From contig JAAZKR010000046.1 of NCBI GenBank assembly GCA_012799725.1, forward strand, positions 1 through 46,385: a stretch of 46,385 bases of DNA, read 5' to 3'. The DNA comes from Oligosphaeraceae bacterium (GTDB taxonomy: Bacteria > Verrucomicrobiota > Lentisphaeria > Oligosphaerales > Oligosphaeraceae). Numbering within the stretch: the stretch's first letter is position 1; each line of letters begins with the position of its first letter. Both the position numbers and the translations under genes were made by a program. The notes beneath the pieces are model-generated. The model was not told the origin of the DNA, made no database searches, and worked only from the letters and a program-made list of their open reading frames with translations. This document shows, piece by piece, positions 28,767 through 36,363 of the stretch.

Positions 28767-28992
28767 GGGTTGTGGGCGACAACCCACCCTAAGTTTTCCC
28801 TGATCGGCCAGAGTCAAGCCTCCTGTATCAGCTCAACAATCAGTCCCAGCAGCTCGACTATGACCTTGTGCTCAAAAACATCGACAACATTTATAAGCAA
28901 GGACTTAGTCGTCTGTAGTGCGGCGTATGGAAACTGGAGAATTGCATGGGACGCATGGATGAGACAATGAGACAAAAGGTATCTGCGATTTT

Positions 28993-29165
28993 AGCTTGCC
29001 GGTTCCATGAGCCCCATACGTCCAATACTCTTAACTTAACGCTTTGTAACCACATAGACGACTCAACTCCATAAAGCACGCCAAGCAATTAAGTCAGCGC
29101 TACAGAAGAATGACACATTACCTTTATAAGCAACTCGTCAAAGGAAAATTGATCCTCCGAGTTGC
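28993..29165. repeat. Paralogous intergenic leader element, short form (TTGGCG hairpin absent)
   Basis: ccatgagccccatacgtccaatactcttaacttaacgctttgtaaccacatagacgactc..ccataaagcacgccaagcaattaagtcagcgctacagaagaatgacacattacct followed by hairpin GCAACTCG...CGAGTTGC. Confidence 0.75.
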
Positions 29166-29325
29166 AAAACACCAAATCCATGTTAACTTTCCTTTGTATC
29201 TGAATCTCTTATTTTATCAGGTGTAGAAAGTTTTTCAAAATAAGGACTCAGACACACTTTGTAAAATATTTTTTCCTGTCGCAAGATTTCGCATTAACTG
29301 AATTTAACTTGAGGTCTGTTTACAA

Positions 29326-30252
29326 ATGAAGTATGAAATGAATCAATTTGACGGGGCTTGGTCTGCCATGTCCACCCCTCTTACCCTGGATGGCCGTGTA
29401 GATGCAGATGCTCTGCAAAAATTGGTGGAACACCAGCTAAAATTGGGAATCAAAGGGCTGTTTCTCTGCGGCACCGCTGGCGAAGGCCCTTTCCTTTCTG
29501 ATGCGGAGCGTTTGCGCCTGATCAATCTCACTGTCCGTTTTGCGGCTGGGCGCCTGCCCATTGCCGTGCAAATCACCGACAACTCCGCTGAACGCATGAT
29601 TGAGAACCTCAATCGCTATCAGGACCTGGGCATTGACATTTCGGTGATTGCACCTCCATTTTTCCAATTGAATGCGACCGACGACTTCATATACGACCTC
29701 TATACCCAAGTAATTGAGGCAAGCCAGATTTCTGTTGGCATCTACAACCGTGGCAAGAATTCCAGCGTGCAGATCCCCCCCGAAAACCTGGGACGCATTC
29801 TGGATAATCCCAAAGTGTGCCTGGTAAAGGACAGTGCCAGTCAAGAGGACTTCAAGCAGGCGATCCTTGCAGCGAAGGCGCGCCGCAAGGGAACACTTGC
29901 CGCCCTCTGCGGCGATGAATTCGCATGTGTGCCCTATCTTCGTGACGGCTATGACGGCGTCCTTTTCGGAGGTGGCTGCTTCAATGGCGCGTACGCAGCG
30001 GAAATGCATCGCCTGGTGCGCGCCGGCAAGCCTGAAGAGGCACAGAAGCTTCAGGAGCATCTGAATGAAGTAATGTTCAAGGTCTTCGGCGGCAAGAAAA
30101 TTGCCTGCTGGCTAGCTGGACAGAAAGAACTGATGCGGCGGCTGGGCGTCTTCAATACAGCTCGTTGCCTGATCAACTATCAGCTGAATGATGAATGCTC
30201 CAAGGCCATTGACGAGGTGCTTCGTGACGAAAAAGCCTGGCTCGTACGATAA
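29326..30252 (+). CDS. Dihydrodipicolinate synthase / N-acetylneuraminate lyase family aldolase
   Basis: GIKGLFLCGTAGEGPFLSDAERLRL; ISVGIYNRGKNSS; VCLVKDSASQEDF (Schiff-base Lys); DGYDGVLFGGGCF. Confidence 0.9.
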   Translation: MKYEMNQFDGAWSAMSTPLTLDGRVDADALQKLVEHQLKLGIKGLFLCGTAGEGPFLSDAERLRLINLTVRFAAGRLPIAVQITDNSAERMIENLNRYQDLGIDISVIAPPFFQLNATDDFIYDLYTQVIEASQISVGIYNRGKNSSVQIPPENLGRILDNPKVCLVKDSASQEDFKQAILAAKARRKGTLAALCGDEFACVPYLRDGYDGVLFGGGCFNGAYAAEMHRLVRAGKPEEAQKLQEHLNEVMFKVFGGKKIACWLAGQKELMRRLGVFNTARCLINYQLNDECSKAIDEVLRDEKAWLVR

Positions 30253-30254
30253 GT

Positions 30255-30297
30255 TTTCACGAGCTCATTCAGGCCTCACCTGAATGAGCTCGTGAAA
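30255..30297. other. Perfect 19-bp inverted repeat (bidirectional terminator-like hairpin)
   Basis: TTTCACGAGCTCATTCAGG-cctca-CCTGAATGAGCTCGTGAAA immediately after the DapA-family stop codon. Confidence 0.9.
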
Positions 30298-30543
30298 GCA
30301 GACAAAGACTATATGTCGATTGTTGAAAATTGCCCTATTGATTATTAAGGAGCTGTGAAAAATTGAGGCAACTGGCCTGGAATCTTTGAGCTGTTTTTCC
30401 CCTGTTCTGAAAGGGGCGCACATACGCGACTGATAGAAAAGGGGAAAGGCAGTCAAAATAAACCGGAGGCGCCCTTAATTTTTAAACGAATCCTTGCCCC
30501 TCGAATTTCATATTACAACATTTCGCACAATACCCACTATTCA

Positions 30544-30588
30544 ATTTTACAAGAGCTTCATTTTACAAGAGCCTGCTCTTGTAAAATG
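30544..30588. repeat. Three-copy arm structure: two direct and one inverted ATTTTACAAGAGC
   Basis: ATTTTACAAGAGC at 30544-30556 and 30560-30572; GCTCTTGTAAAAT at 30575-30587; extended perfect hairpin CATTTTACAAGAGC-ct-GCTCTTGTAAAATG (30559-30588). Confidence 0.88.
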
Positions 30589-30675
30589 CAAACTATACTT
30601 TATAGCTTCAGTCGAAAACAGAACCATAAACAGGTTTCTCGAAAAGGGATTTCCGAGTTACAAAATAATGCTCCT

Positions 30676-30710
30676 TAATCTGCGATAATCTGTGCTGTCT
30701 GCGGAAAAAC
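30676..30710 (+). repeat. Dispersed ATCTGCG word repeat (family B)
   Basis: ttaatctgcgataatctgtgctgtctgcggaaaaac. Confidence 0.65.
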
Positions 30711-30813
30711 TATGGGCATCCTAACGCCAGTGTAGAAAAAATTATTCTTTGTTGTATGCCATGCCGCCAAGCATACAATCACATAAATTAGAGATGATGG
30801 GGCTGGAACTGCT

Positions 30814-33018
30814 CTATTCCTTCCAGTGGGTGTTAATCGTTTTTTGTATTGCAAGCGCGGATCCGTCCGGTCGCTCGATCCTTCCGGGAATACTGTCCGG
30901 CAGTTCTGCCTTGAATTGGATTTTCCCGCTGACACGCTGCCATTCTATATTTATTTTTCCATAAATCGTATCATACGATGCGGTCATATTACTCAGAGAA
31001 GCGATCGGACGCGGCTTCAAGACGACTTCGCGAAAGCCCGGACGCGAGAAATCGGGCTCGATCCCGGCAGCATACTGCATCATCCAGGCAAAAAGATCGC
31101 CATACATGATATGATTGTGCGAATATTTTCCTGCAAAGTCTTCGCATAGAGTGGTTTCGCCGTCACGGACCCATTTGCACCAGCCGGGATATTGATCTTG
31201 CGTGAAGACCTTGAATCCGTCATCAGCATATCCATGTTCCGCAAGAACACGGGGGACAAACTTTGCGCCAACAATCCCGAAATCGGCAGTATGAGCATCT
31301 TTCCGGACGCTGTCAAGGAGCATTCTAACAGCGTTAGCGGCCTCTTTTCCGTTGCAGAATCCAAACTGCACAGCCAACGCCAGCGCAGTTTTTTCATTGT
31401 TGGCATAGGAACCGTTTCCGTTGGAAAATTCTCGGTTGAACGCGTGAAAAACTTGTTCCGCCAGTTCTGAATAACGTTTGACATCTTCTTCATAACCAAA
31501 GAGTCTTGCGGCCTCGACAAGCATCTTCAGCTCGTGATAATACCATGCCGTAGTTGGCAGTTCCGGAACGACTGCCCGTTCTGCAAACGGGTGCATCCAG
31601 TCACCAAGACCGAACCTGACAAGGTGTCCCTTCGCCAGGCTTTTCGTAAAAGCAAGTGCACGCTTGAAAGGCTCGTAGTTTTCGCGCATGGGAACCGCAT
31701 CACCGCGGTAGATATAAATGTTGCGCGGTATCCCGAACAGGATGGTATCGAACATGGTGCCGCTGCCCCAGTTGTAGCCCCAGCCAGAGGTCGGAGCCAT
31801 ACCGGGGAGCTGTCCATTCGGGCGCATGCAATCACGAATTGTCCCGAGCCATTCCCGATACGTTTCCTTGCCATCAAAGAAAAAAAGGCCAGTATCTGAA
31901 GCAAGCTGTGCATCGTTCATCCAGCCATTCTTTTCACGATGTGGACAATCGGTCGGGATCCCGACAAAATTATTGAGATAGGACCAGTAAGTGCATTGTT
32001 TCAGTGCATTCATATCGGGGTCAGAACAGGTGAAATCGCCGACTTGTCTGACATCGCTGTGAATTGCTTGTGCGGTCATTGAAACGAGTTCCGCGTCGCC
32101 GCTGATCTCCACCGCCACATAACGAAATCCGTGATAGGTGAAATGCGAGTGCCAGACTTCCGTTGCCCCTCCTTTGAGCGTGTACCTTTCCGTCTGAAAT
32201 TCGCCGCTTTTGATAAATCGGGCAATATTATCGAGACAAAGTGTTCCATCCGGGTTCAAAACATCACCGTACTGAATTTTGATGCAGCTTCCGGCTTTTC
32301 CTCGGACTTCGATCTCGGCACGTCCGGCGAGATTCTGCCCAGCATCCCAAATGCCGCATTCGAGTTTGTGCATGGGAAATGTGCGGGTAACACGGCATGG
32401 CGCGGAAGTCTGTTCATATAGAATCCCCCCCGGTCCAGCAGTAATAGTGGCATCTTGCCATGAGGAATCATCAAAGCCGTTCTGATCCCAGCCGGGCATT
32501 TCGAGCCGGGCATCATAATATTCCCCGTTACGAAGTGAATCGAATACAATAGGACCATTGGTCGTGACTTTCCAGGTATGATCACTGGCAAGGATCGTTT
32601 GCCCGTCCGCAATAAGTTCCGCAATCATTTTTGGATAATCGCGCCAAGTAGCCTTATCGAAATGCCATACTTCGGCTGTTTGGCAGTTATAGAGGCCATT
32701 CCCAAGCGTAACGCCAATCGTATTGCGCCCAGAAACAAGATGGCCGCTAACATCGTGCACGAGATATCCTGCATGAGCATCGTACTTTGCCTGTGCTGGC
32801 GCCAGCTCGAAGTCACTGACACGGCGACCATTAATCCTGACTTCATGAAAACCAAGTCCGCAAATATAAAGTTTACAGTCTTTAGGCTCCGCTATTTCAA
32901 ATTCTTTTCGGAAATATGGAGCAGGAAAGTTTTTTGCGTTCCAGTCTACCATGGTTGCGCCAAATGATATCCAGTACGCATGCCAAACTCTTGTATCTGA
33001 AAACGACATGACACACAA
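30814..33018 (-). CDS. Alpha-L-rhamnosidase (GH78-like)
   Basis: APYFRKEFEIAEPKDCKLYICGLGFHEVRINGRRVSDFELAPAQAKYD; GIPTDCPHREKNGWMNDAQLASDTGLFFFDG; YSHNHIMYGDLFAWMMQYAAGI. Confidence 0.87.
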   Translation of the reverse strand: MCVMSFSDTRVWHAYWISFGATMVDWNAKNFPAPYFRKEFEIAEPKDCKLYICGLGFHEVRINGRRVSDFELAPAQAKYDAHAGYLVHDVSGHLVSGRNTIGVTLGNGLYNCQTAEVWHFDKATWRDYPKMIAELIADGQTILASDHTWKVTTNGPIVFDSLRNGEYYDARLEMPGWDQNGFDDSSWQDATITAGPGGILYEQTSAPCRVTRTFPMHKLECGIWDAGQNLAGRAEIEVRGKAGSCIKIQYGDVLNPDGTLCLDNIARFIKSGEFQTERYTLKGGATEVWHSHFTYHGFRYVAVEISGDAELVSMTAQAIHSDVRQVGDFTCSDPDMNALKQCTYWSYLNNFVGIPTDCPHREKNGWMNDAQLASDTGLFFFDGKETYREWLGTIRDCMRPNGQLPGMAPTSGWGYNWGSGTMFDTILFGIPRNIYIYRGDAVPMRENYEPFKRALAFTKSLAKGHLVRFGLGDWMHPFAERAVVPELPTTAWYYHELKMLVEAARLFGYEEDVKRYSELAEQVFHAFNREFSNGNGSYANNEKTALALAVQFGFCNGKEAANAVRMLLDSVRKDAHTADFGIVGAKFVPRVLAEHGYADDGFKVFTQDQYPGWCKWVRDGETTLCEDFAGKYSHNHIMYGDLFAWMMQYAAGIEPDFSRPGFREVVLKPRPIASLSNMTASYDTIYGKINIEWQRVSGKIQFKAELPDSIPGRIERPDGSALAIQKTINTHWKE

Positions 33019-33113
33019 CTCCCAAAAAAGGTCGAAAACAGTTAATAACCTGCTGGTTTTTTAGCATATTATGAGTTAAAAACAAAATTTCGCTCACCAA
33101 CAAGGTTGTCAAT

Positions 33114-33127
33114 GCCTAAATTTAGGC
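33114..33127. promoter_or_regulatory. Perfect 14-bp palindrome upstream of GH78 gene
   Basis: GCCTAAATTTAGGC, about 95 bp upstream of the minus-strand GH78 start. Confidence 0.5.
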
Positions 33128-33405
33128 TGAGTTGTGAAGAAATCAACTCAAACGGTGTTTTTGTCTTGACCGTTGGATGAGCACCTTTATTCGCTCCCTG
33201 TGCAAGTACTGCTGCAAGCACCTGAACAGGCGCTGTGCATTATGAATGTGCATATAATGTCGGCAACCTGTACAAAGAGACAATAGTTTTGCCTTGCGAA
33301 TCCCCTTGTGCCGAACGCCTTCTCCAGTGAAAGCCAGTGGTGCTTCTGTACGTCGAATTGTTCCTCAATGTTAACCTGCAGATAATGTTTTGCATCCTGC
33401 AACTA

Positions 33406-34428
33406 TCAAACCTTATGACAGCAGGATTCGCCAAGGATCAATGAACCTTCGACAAATATCTCGTGGAGTGGCGGTGATTCAACAGGAATGTTGTTGATGA
33501 TGACACGTACCGCCTCACGGGCGATTTCTGCAGGATTATTGTCCATCACGGAGATCGACGGCTGCATTGCCTGACTTCCTTTCCACGACTCCATGCCAAT
33601 AATAGAAACGTCCTCCGGGACGCGAAGACCACGGCTGTTCAGCAGGCGGATCGCCCACAAAGTGGCATTGCCATTACCGATTATTAGCGCATCTGGTCGC
33701 ATCGGAAGCACGTCGTCAAGAAGCTCGGTCATCAATTCCAGGGTATCGCATTCGCCTATGTCACCGCAGTAGATCTGCGCCTCGTCAAAGGGGATACCAT
33801 GTGCCAGATGAGCGTCGCGGAAAGCACGGGCACGCGCCATGGCATCCGGGGTGCGATAGTTGGATTTAACGTAAATGATTTTCCGCCGGTTCAACGAAAA
33901 AAGATAATCCATCGCTTTGCGAAAAGTTCCATGATAATCAGGGGAGACAAAAGAGAACTTCTCGTCAGTTGCCGGTTGACTAATGAAAAGTGGGTTTTTG
34001 AATGGCTTGAAAAGCGGTGGGACCTTCTCACTGAATTCGTAATAATGCGCCATGCAAATTACGCTCTGGATGTCATATCCAAGAAAATCATCCACATAGC
34101 TTTTGATAGCGTCAATGCTGTCATGCATCAGACCGACCTGTAGCCTGTAGCCTGCTTCGCGAGTGAGCTGCTCGATACAGCTTAAAATATCACTGTAAAG
34201 CCTGCAACACTGACTGTCAACGATGAGTCCGATGATGTCCTGCTTTCTACTCGCCAGGCGTTGCGCCATACGATTGGGGCGGTAGCCTAGTTGTTCAGCA
34301 ATCTTTTGAATGTGCAGCGATTTTTTTTCGCTGATCTTGGTAGTTTTCCCACCACCACCGTGCAGCGCCTTAGACGCCGCAGATCGTGAAACCCCAGCAG
34401 CCTTTGCTACATCAGAAAGTGTTATCAT
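33406..34428 (-). CDS. LacI-family transcriptional regulator
   Basis: ORF 33406..34545, likely start MITLSDVAKAAGVSRSAASKALHGGGGKTTKISEKKSLHIQKIAEQLGYRPNRMAQRLASRKQDIIGLIVD at 34428; RPDALIIGNGNATLWAIRLLNSRGLRVPEDVSIIGMESW effector domain. Confidence 0.92.
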   Translation of the reverse strand: MITLSDVAKAAGVSRSAASKALHGGGGKTTKISEKKSLHIQKIAEQLGYRPNRMAQRLASRKQDIIGLIVDSQCCRLYSDILSCIEQLTREAGYRLQVGLMHDSIDAIKSYVDDFLGYDIQSVICMAHYYEFSEKVPPLFKPFKNPLFISQPATDEKFSFVSPDYHGTFRKAMDYLFSLNRRKIIYVKSNYRTPDAMARARAFRDAHLAHGIPFDEAQIYCGDIGECDTLELMTELLDDVLPMRPDALIIGNGNATLWAIRLLNSRGLRVPEDVSIIGMESWKGSQAMQPSISVMDNNPAEIAREAVRVIINNIPVESPPLHEIFVEGSLILGESCCHKV

Positions 34429-34569
34429 ATTGTTATCCTCGCTACGGTTCTTGTTTAAGATAACTGCATTTTGGAATATTGTCACGCTTAACAAATGAGT
34501 CATAAGGGAAAAAAACTTTTCCCCACCCTCCGCCTCCATTGACAAAAAAAGAAGAAAGCATTACATTTT

Positions 34570-34585
34570 AATGTACCGCGACATT
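34570..34585. promoter_or_regulatory. Candidate LacI-family operator between divergent LacI and glycosidase-like genes
   Basis: AATGTACCGCGACATT; differs at 2 of 16 positions from the perfect palindrome AATGTACCGGTACATT at 39201-39216. Confidence 0.65.
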
Positions 34586-34818
34586 ATGGTTGTGACAATT
34601 TTTTTTCGAATATACAATTACAGTCGCCCACATATTCGCGGAACATCTTTTGAGAAGTTAAAAAAGTCTCCATCTCTTCATTTGGGTTTTACATAAAAAC
34701 GAGCGGGCGATAGCACTATAGTTTGAAAAAAGTGGCAATTTCTGCTTCAAGTGGGTAAAAATCTGAATCTGCGGCAAACTTCAAATACCAACCTTTTTCC
34801 CGACGAGGATAGAACGAA

Positions 34819-36363
34819 ATGAAACTTTATGCGACGGTGGATTTTGCTGATGAGATTATTGCATCGATCTGGACTCCGAAACGTTTATTGAAATATTTTA
34901 AATTGATCCGCTCCAAAGGGATCACACGGCTTTACTGGATCGACCAGCAGGAAATCATGGAGCGCTGCGGCAATGACGAAATCAATGCTAACATGGTCGC
35001 AACAATTCAGAATTTTTCCGGACGCATCCACGAAACGGCAGTGCAGCTGGCACACGAAGCTGGACTCGAAATTTTCGTTCTGATCAAACCCTACGAGTGT
35101 GGGCTGCTCGCTCCGGCGTTGTCAGATGATGCCATAAAGCGTCCTCATCTTCCGGTTGCCGGTGGCATCTGCGACCGCTTCACCAGTTTTGCAAAGAAGC
35201 ACCCTGAAGCGATGCTTCAGCGCATACCGGTTCCAATGCATGGTGAAGCGGCAGTTTTGACACTCCTCTTTTCGGCGCCGCTTGTCAAAAGCGGATTGGT
35301 ACGGCTGTGGGCGTCAGAAACGAATTGCAATTATCAATTAATCGAGGAAAAAAGCGTTCCAGCAGGGTTTCAGGAGATCAGTTTTACTCGCCCAACAGGC
35401 AAAAACTTTTTTGTTTTCCAGAGTGCTGACCTTGCCAGCGGTAATACCTATGAAAAGATCATTTCCATCAGCGATACCGAGGAACGTCCGGTGCCATTCT
35501 CGCTGGGAATTCAGCCCAAGCGGCGCTACGTACCGATCAAGTCCCACTTGGAACACCGCCCCAAGCCCTGCGATGACGGTGGATTTAAGAAGATGGGGAT
35601 GTTGTTCGATTATTTTCCGGGTATCCCGTCGGGACTTTATACCAGCAATCTGCCCCCAAACTGGTACTTTGATTTTGCCAATGCCACTGAAAACGCATTG
35701 GGTGTGTCCTTAGAGATCAATGACCGCATTGTCGGTTTCCCGGATCCGACACATCCGGCGCATTACGAAAGCATTCGCCAATGGGTTGAGCGTGATTTGG
35801 CCATGGGCTTTGACGGCCTGGATGTACGGGTTTCCAGTCATAGTTCGCCAATCTTCTGGCGCGATTATGGCTTTGGCTCCGAGGTGCGGCGCACCCGCGG
35901 GGAGGCTCACAACCAATTGCTGCGTATGATTTCCAAACTAGTGCGCGCTGCAGGAAAGGTGATGAGTGTTCACATCGAAGATTTTATGTATGACTCAACG
36001 CCGGAACTGCCCTCTCCTATGGAATTTTTCTGGGATTATCACCGCTGGATCAACGAACGACTGATGGACGAAGTAACTGCCAAGATGATCTTTACCGATG
36101 GTCTTTTGGCGGCAAACTTTGCGCTGGCGTGCGAGTGCCGTGCCGCCGGGATCAAAGTCAATACTTGCCCATTTTTGCACAATGTTTCGCAGCCGCTGGT
36201 TTTTGCATCGTGGTCTGCGCAGGCCGGAATTGAGGCGTTTAACATCTATGAAACAGCGACGGTCTGGCAAGCTGATGCGGAGGGTGACGGCATTGCCGAG
36301 ATTAACCCGGCGATGTTGAAACAGCTCTGCCGTATTACGGAAATCGAGGTGCCTGAATGTTAA
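34819..36363 (+). CDS. Hypothetical protein, probable TIM-barrel glycosidase-like
   Basis: 514-aa ORF: IRQWVERDLAMGFDGLDVRVSSHSSPIFWRDYGFGSEVRR...FEDFMYD-like barrel-strand pattern; overlaps downstream GH78-like gene by 7 nt. Confidence 0.65.
   Translation: MKLYATVDFADEIIASIWTPKRLLKYFKLIRSKGITRLYWIDQQEIMERCGNDEINANMVATIQNFSGRIHETAVQLAHEAGLEIFVLIKPYECGLLAPALSDDAIKRPHLPVAGGICDRFTSFAKKHPEAMLQRIPVPMHGEAAVLTLLFSAPLVKSGLVRLWASETNCNYQLIEEKSVPAGFQEISFTRPTGKNFFVFQSADLASGNTYEKIISISDTEERPVPFSLGIQPKRRYVPIKSHLEHRPKPCDDGGFKKMGMLFDYFPGIPSGLYTSNLPPNWYFDFANATENALGVSLEINDRIVGFPDPTHPAHYESIRQWVERDLAMGFDGLDVRVSSHSSPIFWRDYGFGSEVRRTRGEAHNQLLRMISKLVRAAGKVMSVHIEDFMYDSTPELPSPMEFFWDYHRWINERLMDEVTAKMIFTDGLLAANFALACECRAAGIKVNTCPFLHNVSQPLVFASWSAQAGIEAFNIYETATVWQADAEGDGIAEINPAMLKQLCRITEIEVPEC

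Noticed and set aside
30396-30420. Rho-independent terminator at CCCCT..AGGGG
   Set aside because: Stem is only 5 bp and the T-run precedes rather than follows the stem on the plus strand, with A's following on the minus strand.
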